This document shows, one piece after another, positions 24,976-36,392 of a stretch of 64,000 bases of DNA (its first letter is position 1; every line of letters starts with the position of its first letter). A program made the position numbers and the translations under genes. A model generated the notes under the pieces. It saw only the letters and a program-made list of their open reading frames with translations. It was not told where the DNA came from and did no database searches. The stretch lies in NCBI GenBank assembly GCA_002105175.1, contig MCGE01000010.1, forward strand, positions 62,001-126,000, given 5' to 3'. This DNA comes from Absidia repens. Taxonomy: Eukaryota > Mucoromycota > Mucoromycetes > Mucorales > Cunninghamellaceae.

Positions 24976-25578
24976 ACTTTTTGGGTCTCTCAAGTTCAGA
25001 CCATCTCCCCTGAATTTTTTTTTTTCATTTCGATGAAAAAAATAATAAGGCTCCTAGAAGGTTGTAGTAATGGTTGATATAGCATGGATACACACATGAG
25101 AATAATGACGTTACCCACAATAACGATATATTCCGTTTAGCATCGTTTTGTTGGCCCCTACTATAGGATCCGATATTTCGCTTTTATGTTTAGATTTATG
25201 TTTAGATGGCTCTTGTGATAGTTGACGTTTTCATTTTTGTTTTTTATTGGCTTAAAATGCTATTGAATGATGACCATATCTAAAAAATTTTTCACGATTT
25301 CTAGTGCAGTGATGTGAGTAGAGGGGGGGATTACCCGCATATGCATGAGAGTTAACTTACCAATGTTTAATTTTTTGCCTTGATTAGTTTGGTATTTCAA
25401 CACTGTGTTCATGATGTGATCAGATGCAGTTTCTGAGTTTCTAGCTCGTGCCTTAACCTGGACGGGAGACAAAAACGAATGAGGAAAGTTTATTCGAGGT
25501 CAATTGTCTTTTATCGAACCCCGATCATTATCTTATTTATCACTCTTTTATTTTCTTCTTTACAACAGCACTATTGCG
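24976..25578. other. intergenic region with a small unassigned minus-strand ORF
   Basis: At 25260-25472 on the minus strand two exon-like blocks can be spliced (donor GTAAGT after 'GKKLNI', acceptor before 'IVKNFLDMVIIQ') giving a roughly 50-residue C-terminal-like piece. I do not recognise it, and no upstream exon fits before the TBC gene starts at 25579. It may be a small gene or chance. 25100-25150 resembles 660-700 (old repeat). Confidence 0.25.
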
Positions 25579-26572
25579 ATGAAAGCTAAGGAAAAAGCTA
25601 AAAACCTACACACTCCTCAGTTTACAATAAGAAAAATTTCATCAGAAGACGATGTTAGTGGTCTGCCCCGATCTCATTGTACATCCCAAATTGTATCTGG
25701 TTATGCGGATTCTATACGGCGACAGCGCTCTGATAGTTTTGTGCACTCGTACAATCATCGAAAAGTTTTTCACACTCGAACAGTACAAAAACCCTTACAA
25801 TTGGGCGCGGATGACGATGACGGTGATGTTGAAGTGGATATGAACGAAAACGACCATGGATTTAAACCAAACAGCAATCAAAGTAGCAGATCTGATGTCC
25901 CCTCTATCACAACTACCACAAATACTGTTAATAGTCGGGCTCGAAATAGTCATACCGCCAGTCCGAAAAGCGTCGCACCATCTTCGATGAAATCCTCGCT
26001 TCATATCAACACTAATCCTGCTGCAACAACCAACAGAAATGAAACAGGAGCTATATTAGAAGGTGTATTGATACGACGTGCTATACGACCTGGGTCACCT
26101 CTTACAGCTACCTTGCCTTCATCACAAAACGCTACTTTGAATGAACCTTGTACACCCTCTCGGCTTCCAAGAATAACAACGGCAGCACTGACGCCTACTT
26201 CAGAAATATCAGTTTCACCTATAGCATCAGCAACAACAACAACAACACCATCAACACCGTCAGCGCCATGGTTACCACCTTCACTCATTACTCCACAGCA
26301 CTCAAATATCACCATTTCATCATTATCATCGGGCGCTTATGACGAGAACCCTGTAGGTGCGAAAACTATGCCTGTTGTCTCCAAATTACAGCTGAAAAGC
26401 GAAAAGACTGTCGACGATCAAAGTAACAAACACCCGTCTCTATTCAAGCGATTGGCTCAATTTCACCACTCCTCTGGTTCTAGATCTTATCATGACGAAC
26501 AATTACATGAATTTATGAAAACATCGCACTCAGCGACTACTGCGATATTGGAACAAGATACTGAATTGTAAG

Positions 26573-26603
<31 letters not shown>

Positions 26604-28276
26604 GGGGGGGGATGGACAAAGATAATAATGGCTACGGACTGTAAACTCATTATGATGATTATGATGATTATTCCTAGAGATCGATATGGATTCCAAAAAA
26701 CAACGCAATGGATTACACTTGACACCTATCATGATTTCGAAAAATATTATCAACCTATTTTGGATCGACGACTTTTACGTTGGCAACAAATGCTGAGTGA
26801 AAATGAATCAAAATTACCAGACCGGTGTAACCAAGGTAAATAAGATTCAATTGAGACTTTTAGAGTGATGTGTCATGTTAATCATTCTATTGTATGAAAC
26901 CGTTTTTTTTTTTTATATATAGTCAAGCGATATATTCGAAAAGGGGTCCCATCTCAACTACGCGGCACTGTATGGTTTCATTACAGTGGTGCGAAAGCCA
27001 AAATGGATGCAAATCCTGGTGTCTACGACAAATTTTTGATACGGGCACAAGGCATGGGCGATGACAATGAATTTGCTGATCTGATTGAACGTGATTTACA
27101 TCGAACATTTCCTGACAATATCCAATTCAGCAAAGCCGCAACAGCATTACTATCAACTTCATCAGTAAACGACGGATCACTCAACTGTGCTACTACAAAA
27201 TCACCACCAGCCATTGATGCACTACGACGAGTCCTCTCGGCCTTCTCTGTATACTGTCCTTCTGTGGGTTATTGTCAATCGTTGAATTACCTAGTGGGGA
27301 TGCTACTTTTATTTTTCAAGGAAGAAGAAACGTTTTGGTGTATCTCAACAATTGCACAAACCATTTTGCCTGCCGGTGTTTACGATGTGACGATGGAAGG
27401 CGCTAGCATTGATCAAGCTGTATTGATGATGCTCCTCTACGAACGCATGCCTCAACTCTGGTACAAATTGACTGACAAGACTTTCTGGGAAGCCGAATCC
27501 GACGGTGTTTCTATGCCTACGATTACTCTTGTGACAAGTCATTGGTTCCTTACACTCTTCATTAACATTTTGCCCACTGAAGTAAGTCAATAAAATGAAA
27601 AAATAATCAATGTAAAACTTACCAAAGCTTTGTTTTATGAAACTAGACGGTGCTTCGTGTTTGGGATTGTTTTTTTTAGTAAGTGTAAAACGACTAGTGT
27701 ATGGATTGAATGGCTAGAATTTTTGATTTTTCATGTTTTGCATTGATAGTGAGGGATCAAGTATTCTCTTTCGCATTGCACTGACGTTGTTTAAAATGTC
27801 GGAACCGATCATTTATGGGCTAGATGATCCTTTGGAAATATTTCAAGTCATTCAGGTAAGTGAAGTAGCGTAGCACAAGATTGCGAATTGGATTATTTTA
27901 CAGCGAATCGTAAGTACTGATCGATAGTTTTTTTAGAATTTTCCAAAGCGAATTATTGACTGTCAAACATTGATGGAGGTAAGACGATGGGGATTAGAGG
28001 AAAATCATAAACGGGAAAACAGGTTGATGAACTGACTGTATTATATAGTATGCATTTCGACGGTATGGAACTTTATCAGGGGTGAGCAATGACGATTTGG
28101 ATCGACGTCGAGAAATTTGTCGGGAACTTCGAAAAGCAAGACGAACTATGACACCAAACGAACTGGCAACCACAAGAAACAAGCTGGATTCCACTTTTCG
28201 GAAACGATGGAAAATTACGATGAACCCTTCTACATCAACCCCTCATCATCATAACCTTGGCGGTTCAAGAAAATAA
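25579..28276 (+). CDS. TBC-domain Rab GTPase-activating protein
   Basis: Exons 25579-26567, 26678-26835, 26923-27581, 27647-27678, 27750-27855, 27937-27978 and 28049-28276 give 737 aa. The first 350 residues are Ser/Thr/Pro-rich and probably disordered. The TBC domain starts at 'VKRYIRKGVPSQLRGTVWFH' and contains the arginine-finger region 'IERDLHRTFPDN' and the glutamine-finger motif 'VGYCQSLNYLVGMLLLF' (YCQ). 'FFKEEETFWC', '[32 protein letters not shown]' and 'LFRIALTLFKM' continue the fold. Both catalytic fingers (R in DLHRTFP, Q in YCQ) are present, so GAP activity on a Rab is expected. The C-terminus is basic and helical. The target Rab cannot be told. The upstream TTG-initiated extension was not used because the first in-frame ATG is 25579. 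Confidence 0.94.
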
Positions 28277-28981
28277 TTATTACCTCTGCTCCCTCAGGCT
28301 TTCTCAAAATACCCTCATATAGTCTTTAGATATACCCTTCTCTCATTTACTATGTTGATTTACATTTAGTTATTTTATTCACTCTGACATATACCTGCTT
28401 TTTTTTATTGTTTTTTTTTTTTTTTTATTCTCAATAAACTACCAGTTATTCATAATATTCATCGTTATTTTAACTACACCTATTATTGTAATGATAGGAT
28501 AGGAGCTGTGAACATTGTGATTTGTATTTGTAACTCTCCTAAATTGGATGACTGATGTGGATTTGAGGTATATATATGTGGGGTGAACAATAATCTCACG
28601 CCAGTCGGGATTTCAAGTATCCATTTTTGACGGAATTGTGTTTGCCTTCTGCCAGAGATGCTGTATTATATAGCAATTAAGCATATAAAAACTATGAAAT
28701 GACTAAGGCAACAATTATGATTTGGCTAAACTGTATGGAGTTGCCATCTAACCCTTTCCAGCTTTTTAAATAAACATTCGCAATATTTTTTTGGATTTTT
28801 CCCTCATCAAGGGCCAATCAACGTAAACAAGAAAGTGGCGGTATTTCAATTCCTGTTCGGCACATGTGAATGCGAGCAGATAAACCCCCCCACTTTCCAT
28901 TTTTTCATTTTTCGTCATTACTATTTCTTTTATTCATTACTTTTTTTTTTATATAATCCCCTTTTTGAAAACAAAAACAAT
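28277..28981. other. intergenic region between the TBC and Lon genes
   Basis: 3' flank of the TBC gene, including an AATAAA-like signal near 28432, then the Lon promoter. Around 28600-28620 'tcgggatttcaagtat' resembles the R1 3' end and may be a small R1 fragment. Confidence 0.4.
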
Positions 28982-31900
28982 ATGGCAGCAGATTTACCTG
29001 AATCATTAGTTGTGGTGCCTCTGGGGAACAAAGTACTTTTACCCTCGGTGGTTCTGAAATTGACAATGAAGGGCAAAGATGCTTCAAACTTGACTCGCAA
29101 GCATTTTAGACTCTCTGAACAACGCAAAGCGGCATATGTGGTGGTCGTCCCTTTGAATAAACCTACAAACCTTCCGACAAATGAAGATGACAGCGCTTCT
29201 TCTGGTGACAAGAAGTCTGCTTTGACCGATGGAACAGCAACAAAGTCAGAAACTGCGACACTGAAGCAATCCTCTTCCTCCTCCTCCTCCTCTTCTGTGG
29301 CAGACGATCAATTACTACTCCAACCCCACGAAAGAGATTTACTCTACGACTACGGTTGTGTCGCTCGTATTTTGCGTGTCCAAAGGTCTGGTCTTGGCGT
29401 CTTCTCTGTGTTTGTGGAAGGTGTCTCACGGTGCAAGATTGATCGTCTATTACCGCCTGGGTCTGAAGGCTTGACGAGTGCGACAATGGCCAAAGTGACC
29501 TATCTAGAAGTGCCTTCGAAACAGCAATTGGATGATGCCAAAAATGAACTGATCGCTTTCCGTGCTCTTTCAAAGGAATTCCTCACGAAAATGCGTCAAC
29601 TCCAGTTGCCTGATAGCTTGATCTCGCAGCTCTCCAAATTGATTGACAATGTATCTCCTCTTACTTTGGCGGACTTGATGGTGTCGGTGATCGAAACATC
29701 CTTTGACGAAAAGCTCTTGATGCTTTCAACAACCCAAGTGAAAGAGCGTTTAGCGAAGGCTTCGGAATGGATGACTCGTCAGCTCCACGTCTTGAAAATT
29801 AGTGAACAGATTCATTCCAGCATTGAAGGGAAGCTCAGCAAGAAACAGCGCGAATTTTATTTACGGCAGCAGGTAATGAACGAATGAAAAAAAAAAAAAA
29901 AGCTGTCTTTGTTTTACCCGACTTTTTGACTGATAACAATTTATACTTTATTCATTGCCAAAAAAAAAAAAAGCTTGATGCCATCAAGCAAGAACTAGGT
30001 GAATCTGATGGTTTCTCTGGTGGGAAAGATGATGATGAAATGGCGCAGCTGGCAAGACGTTTGAAGGACGCGAATCTACCAAGTGAAATGGCTACTGTGG
30101 CTGAACGTGAATTAAAACGAATCAAGAAACTCCAACCTTCTTCCAGTGAATGGTCTGTAGCCCGAAACTATCTGGAATTGGTGGCCGATTTACCTTGGAG
30201 CAAGAAATCCGATGATATTTTGGATATCACTCGAGCAAAACAACAATTGGAAGGCGATCATTTTGGGTAAAAACGAAAATATTTACATCCAGTACAAAAA
30301 AGGTAAAAATGCTCATTTTACTTTATTATACATTGTCTATTAGATTGGAGCATGTCAAGAAGCGCATTATTGAATATCTCTCGGTGACGAAGATCAAAGG
30401 CGATCTCAAGGCTCCCATCATCTGTTTTGTTGGACCTGTAAGTTTAATATTTATCCTTCACGTACATAAGGTATCGGATTTGAAAAAAGGAAAAAATATT
30501 AATATCATTTATTTTATCCAGCCAGGGACTGGGAAAACTAGTATCTCTAAGTCTATTGCAACTTCATTGTCTCGGGAATTCCATCGGATCTCTTTGGGTG
30601 GCGTCAGAGATGAAGCTGATATGAGGTACGATAAATAAAAAAAAATAAAAAACACAAATGAGCCTAATTCATCTTTATTTTATTTTATTTGTAAAGGGGG
30701 CATCGTCGAACATATGTAGGTGCTATGCCTGGTTTGATCATTCAAGGATTACGCAAAGTGGGTGTAAATAATCCTCTCTTTTTATTGGGTAAGAAAACAG
30801 AACATACTCTAGTAATAATATATACATCTACTTATTTGTTACACATCTACCGGTAAATAGATGAAATCGACAAGCTTGTGCATTCAACTCACTATGGAGA
30901 CCCAGCAGCCGCATTGTTGGAAGTATTGGATCCCGAACAAAACAATTCCTTTGCCGACCATTACCTCAATGCACCTTTTGACCTCTCTAACGTCCTGTTT
31001 ATTGCTACTGCTAACACTGTGGACACCATTCCTGAACCTTTACTGGATCGTATGGAACTGATTCATTTGAATGGATATACCTTTGAAGAAAAACTACATA
31101 TTGCTCGGGCACACCTTTTACCCAAACAAACAACGGCCCATGGATTGGAATTGGACCAGGTACTGATGGATGATCATGTCTTGCTCAAGTTGGCGGAAAA
31201 CTATACCCGTGAAAGTGGTGTTCGTAGCCTGGAACGTACATTAGCCTCAGTGGTGCGATCAAAATGTGTGGCATTGGCAGACCTCCGTGAAGCTGGTAAA
31301 GAACATGAATATAATCCTAGAGTCGACTTGCATGATTTGGAAGAAATTCTTGGGGTAAGATAAAAAAAAAAAAAAAAAAAAAAAAGTGCGTTTTATTCGA
31401 GAAAATCGTACTTGACGGAATGTTGGGACTTTTATTCATTCTTGTTCTATAATTTAGATCGCAAAATTCGAAAAAGAAGTGGCCGAACGTGACCCTGTCC
31501 CAGGTGTAGTCACAGGGCTTGCTTATAGCGGCTCTGGAAACGGTGGTATTCTTTTTATTGAAACATCTAAAATGCCTGGAAAGGGGGAACTCCAATTGAC
31601 AGGTAAAGGATATATATAAAAAAAAAAAAAAAAGCGGATACAGACTATTTTCTGCTCTATTCTATTGTTTTATTGATTTTATTATTTTTCTTTTTAAACA
31701 GGATCGTTGGGTGATGTTATCAGGGAATCTGCTCAAATTGCTTTAACCTGGGTCAAGTCTCACGCTTATGCACTGAAAATTGCTCCATCCAATGACCAAA
31801 ACATAGTTGAAAAGCATGATGTACATATTCACTTCCCATCGGGTGCTGTTCCAAAGGATGGGCCAAGTGCAGGTAAAGAAAGACGAGTGAAAAATCCGCT

Positions 31901-32280
31901 CCCTAAGTAAATTGAAATTATCCACTGACTAATCTTTATTTATCTTCATAGGTGTTACTTTGGTCACTTCACTGGTATCACTGTTCTCTGGATATTATGT
32001 ACCAACGACAACTGCTATGACTGGCGAAGTATCGTTGCGGGGCCAAGTTCTACCCGTCGGTGGCATCAAGGAAAAAGTGATCTCGGCGCATCGGGCGGGT
32101 ATTCAAAAAATCATCCTCCCTTACCGCAATAGAAAGGATGTTAAACAAGACGTGCCTGACCGTGTGCAACAGGATATCGAATTTGTTTACGCCAAAACCA
32201 TCTGGGATGTATTGGAAGCTGCGCTGATTTTTAGTGACACAGAAAAATGGACTACTCGATCATACGAAAGTCATTTATAG
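28982..32280 (+). CDS. Lon protease homologue, peroxisomal type (LONP2/Pln)
   Basis: Exons 28982-29872, 29974-30266, 30344-30437, 30522-30625, 30697-30788, 30861-31354, 31458-31602, 31702-31872 and 31952-32280 give 870 aa. The order is a LON substrate-binding N-domain ('[19 protein letters not shown]'), helical region ('[13 protein letters not shown]', '[10 protein letters not shown]'), AAA+ module (Walker A 'GPPGTGKTS', Walker B 'LFLLDEIDK', '[14 protein letters not shown]') and the Ser-Lys protease domain. The active serine is in '[10 protein letters not shown]' and the lysine in 'VGGIKEKVI'. The protein ends in SHL, a PTS1-type signal, and has no basic amphipathic presequence, so a peroxisomal-matrix location is inferred. 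The length suits LONP2 better than mitochondrial Pim1. The role is ATP-dependent protein quality control. A decayed copy lies immediately downstream. Confidence 0.94.
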
Positions 32281-32812
32281 ATAGAGTACTTAGTTTTTAG
32301 TTTGAACAGTTTTTAGTGTATTTGTTATTGTTATGTTTTTATTATTGTTGTTTTTATTATCTATTATTCAAATAAAATGGATTGTTATTTATCAATTTTA
32401 TATATATCTCGCTCATCCTCAAATAAAATCATGGTGGTGGTGGTTTTTTTTTTTTTTTTTTTTTTTGGTTGTCAATGCAATGTGTTATCGATTTATTTCA
32501 AATCCCGATTGTTTGGGATTATGATTTATTTATTTTTTTGATTTTTCCTATTCTTTTCATTTGGGCAATTAAATGTTTATCGATGCCGACCACGGAATGG
32601 ATCGACTATTTCCACTACGTTTATTTTTGTCTTTATTGTGTTTTTGTACTTGGGACTACGACGAACTAGATGAAATATATTTGTTTTGGACTACCCCCAA
32701 TCAGGGGAAAGGCGTTTCTGGGTTTAGGGAGATATCTAGGTGCTGTCTTCCAGCTAGGAAAAGACCAATGGAACCTCATTGCCTAGTATAAGGAATGTCT
32801 TATGACTCTTTT
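32281..32812. other. 3' flank of the Lon gene
   Basis: AT-rich with a 24-nt T run at about 32443-32466. No gene. ORFs are low complexity. Some of the stretch after 32680 could be very decayed Lon-copy sequence. Confidence 0.35.
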
Positions 32813-34300
32813 TGGTCGGTGTTGGTGGAAAGAAATGCTGATATGAGGTAACGTAGATAGAATGATACAAAAAGCATGTCAAACAGTATTGAACTCAACT
32901 CACATTTTGGTCTAAAGGGAACAGCATCGAGCATATGAGGGTGCTTATGTATGCCTGGTTGGTTATTCAAGTCTTACACAAAGTGGATATGATTATTCTT
33001 TTTCCTTTTTAAAGGGTAAGAAAACAGAGCTTGCTTTGGTGGTAACATATACATTCACTTACTGCATATTGCCTAGGAAATAGAAGAAATCGACAAGATT
33101 ATGCATGCAATTTGATCATGACGGGGAATCTCATACTCTACACGGTTGGGCTTCTTGGTTCTAGAACAAGGTAGTGGTAGACGACCTAGAATTGGATGTC
33201 TCAAAACATGATGTATAATTTGTTATCTTGCCATCCGCATTGGTCAAATACTGTATTCTCCTGCCAAATGGTGATGATCGTATTGGCACAGACTTCGGCA
33301 TTGGTGGGTGAGTAGCCCTATCAAACATATGTTGACTAAGCAGGTAATCTATTTTACGTAAATCTGACTAACTGAACCTGAATATCACTTAGGATCGACC
33401 TGAAAGACTAGGAAAAACTTGTCCGGGGTAAGGGGAAAGAAAAAAGAGAGGGTCTTTTTTTTTTTTTAGTTTGTTTACTGGCGAAAAATGGATGACATGG
33501 GTGGTGATCATTTAATTACTCCCATTTTATATTACATTTATGGTACTTTAGATTGCTATACTCGAAATAGAATTGATGGACTGTACCCTATTTTAGATGA
33601 ATTCATAGGACCTGTTTATATTGGTGGAGTAGAAACGTTCTTTTTATATGAAAACACCTGGAAATAAGGAACTCCAATTGGTTGGTAAGGGATAAAAAAA
33701 AAAAAAGGATGGCGGCTTCCTACTAATTGTGTTATTCTTACTCTTGATTAGATTTTGGGATGATGCCATTAGGAATCCTCTCGAATATCTGCCAACCTGG
33801 GTCAAGTCCCATGCCCATGCACCGACGATCGCTCCATCCAATGGCCAAATTATAGTTGAGTAGCATTATGTACACATTCACTTTCCACTGCATTTGGCTC
33901 CAAAGATCCGACTAGGTACAGGTAAGACAACAGTATATCCGCACCAGGTAATTGGAATCATCAATTGACTGCCGGGCTTTTTTTTTTTTTTTTGTAGGTA
34001 TGTATTACTTTGGTCACTTCATTGGTATCACTGTTTTCAAAATATTATGTACTAACAATGGTCATGACTAGCAAGTATATTTGTAGGAGGCAAGGCTTAC
34101 ATGTTACTGGCATCATGAAAAAAAAGTGATATTGGCATATTAGACTGACTGATATTCGAAAAAAGACCTGTAATAATTGCGAACTCGGGAAGGGATGCGC
34201 TGGCCGGATCGGGTGCAACAACGTGTCAGATTCATTTTACTAATTGTTGGTGAAACTGAAAGATGGGCTACTAGGATTTTTGAACTCGCTTTTGGACTTT
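32813..34300 (+). pseudogene. decayed tandem duplicate of the Lon protease gene
   Basis: The sequence follows the Lon gene from the end of its fourth exon onward at nucleotide level, introns included. Examples: 'gctgatatgaggta' (32838 versus 30616), 'gtgcttatgtatgcctgg' with 'attcaagtcttacacaaagt', 'gggtaagaaaacagagc', 'gaaatcgacaagattatgcat', 'gaactccaattg' near 33670, 'acctgggtcaagtcccatgc', 'gctccatccaatg' and 'actttggtcacttcattggtatcactgtt'. Much of the AAA+ part between about 33130 and 33620 is scrambled or lost, stop codons are frequent, and the serine motif PKDGPSAG is replaced. Conservation of intron positions and sequence shows a DNA-level duplication, not retrocopying. The copy overlaps the end of the convergent WWE-like gene. 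Confidence 0.85.
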
Positions 34301-35300
34301 ATTAGTATAGATAGGATAGTGACTTTATTTAGTTTGATATTATTATTTTTCACTTTGATTGTATTTTTGTTCGAATAAAGCGAAATAAAAATTTGTTTTG
34401 CGACTGATGATATAATATGATAAGGGAAGGGAAAATTGCTGTACTTATAGGACGTGATGATTGCACATGGTGGATGATGCGGGGGCGGTGTTGTAGACCA
34501 TGGAATAAGTAAGGCTTGCATAGAGGAGGTGGATGAAGTGGCATAAAGGGAATCCAACCAAGACGAATTCCAAAGGCTTGTAAAATTGTCATCAGTGATA
34601 GGCATGTTGTTGTTTGATAGCAAAGATGTAGACATATTTTCTATGGCACTTGATGAATACGAAGATGCCAGAGTCATATCATGTAGATGGTTGGGATTGG
34701 ATAAAACCATTGGTGGAGAAAATGGGACCATGGTTGATGATGATGATGGTGATAATGATGTGGATAAAGTGGATGTGGATGTAGATGTGGAAATAGAAGT
34801 TGTTAGTGGATATGTTAAAGATACAGAAGTCGAAGGATCGGGCAATCGGGATGGAGATAAGTATAAATTATTGCTTGATGATCTTTTGGTAAGGGGAATA
34901 GTAGCTTGACTATGTCGTCTGCGAGTATTATGCTGTTGTTGTTGCGAACGACTACGTTTCTGTTGTTTCTGGTATGGATAATGCTGGGAATACAAATGGA
35001 AATTGGCGTCATCCTGAACTGTTGTTGTTGAGGCGGTATTGTTGGAGTTGACGACAGATAGAGATTTCTCTTGACATAATATCTTGTTCCTGGCATGCGG
35101 AGATGGATTTGAGCCACACCGAAATAAACCTTCGCATCACATGGAAGGTGGGAATCACGGATTACTATATGGTGGCTGGATTGCTTCATTTTCTTTTGCT
35201 GATATGAATTCTCGATGATGATATGATTGGCTTGGTCGAATTCTACAAAGAGAGTATTTTCTAGCATGAAGCCCCAAGTAAATTGATTTTGATGTGTCAT
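34240..35300 (-). CDS. WWE-like domain protein with Ser/Thr-rich tail, frame change inside
   Basis: From ATG at 35300 the first frame reads 'TWGFMLENTLFVEFDQANHI', 'IENSYQQKK', 'HHIVIRDSHLPCDAKVYF' and 'AQIHLRMPGTRYYVKR'. This has the pattern of a WWE domain (W, aromatic-D, IE.aY, ..V.F...Q...R..R). Around 35060-35080 coding character moves to another frame ('SLSVVNSNNTASTTTVQDDA', then a Gln/Ser/Thr-rich tail with 'PITDDNFTSLWNSSWLDSLY'). Either a short intron was missed or there is a one-base frame error. WWE domains bind ADP-ribose units or ubiquitin-pathway partners. The C-terminal end is uncertain: the open frame to 34240 runs into Lon pseudogene DNA, and likely polyadenylation signals on this strand lie near 34295-34330, so the real stop may be higher than that. 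Confidence 0.45.
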
Positions 35301-36392
35301 CGTAAGCAGTATAATTTATATGTACAAGTTAAAAAAAAAAAAAAAAGATCAAAATTTTGGTCTTTTTATATGCTCCATGTTTTCTCACTCTCGTACCTCC
35401 CCGCCCCTTCTTTGTCATATAGCGAGATAAACCACCGACTTGATGACACTGTTAGCATGGGGTGGCGAAAAAAAAAAAAAAAGGGTCGGAAAAGTCTCAA
35501 TGAAAATGATTACTGTATTCAATGACAAATAAATGAATCGGTAGTGATGTATAGGTTGGACGATCTAAGTGGAGTTTATAAATCATGCACAACCTACCTT
35601 GACCCCTATTGAGTAGGGGCGGTCATTGGGTGAACAGACATGGTTCACTCCCTTTCCATAACAAATAAAGGAACAAAATAAAAAAGTAAAAGGGTCAGTC
35701 AAGGAAATGATGAGTGAGATTCTACGACAGAATGTTTAAACCATCAAATCATCACTAAGATAACGTGGGCTATAAAGTGATTTCCCTTGCTTTTTTGTTC
35801 CGGATTACATTATAACTCTGATCGAGAACCCGAAAAAGACTTCAGGGCCATCATTTTTATTATATTCACTGATTAACACTGATCACCCTTAATTTTGTAA
35901 TTGAATACTTTGATCACCCATTGGTTTTTTTTTTCTTACCCTTCGAAACTATTGTACCTATGATCTACCATATTCCGATCAGGAGCCCTTTTTTTTTTTT
36001 TTTTCTCGGATCATAAAACGGTAGCTTTTTTTAGATGTAAGAAAAAAAAGAAGAAAAAACTGAGTAAAATGGAAATATAGTATGGATACTCTACTAAAAA
36101 TAATCTTTCTAAAGTTACTTACCCTATGTACTGTACGTAGTTGCGTTGATTTCAGAAGAAATGGCATCTCGACTGGTTTTCAGTGTGCGGTGTCGGTGAT
36201 TAAAAATGACCTCCAAAGGTTTTACTTTTTGCTTTAATTTTCTTTTTCCTTTCTCTTTTACTTTTTTCTTCATTTATTTCCTTGATTCCATCTGTACATC
36301 TATACAACCCCTATTTTTATCCTCTACATATACATATCTACTTATACTTATCTTGATTCTTCACTGTCGCTCCATTGGTACTCTTTTATTGA
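35301..36392. other. intergenic region between the WWE-like and Nha1 genes
   Basis: AT-rich, with A/T homopolymers at about 35332, 35470 and 35990. No gene recognised. It serves as the upstream region for both divergent genes. Confidence 0.45.

Noticed and set aside
25504..25578. TTG-initiated extension of the TBC protein
   Set aside because: No ATG; the first in-frame ATG is at 25579 and the extension is UTR-like.
34586..34909. Acidic plus-strand ORF of 107 codons
   Set aside because: Antisense of the Ser/Thr-rich tail of the WWE-like gene (repeated GATGTGG units).
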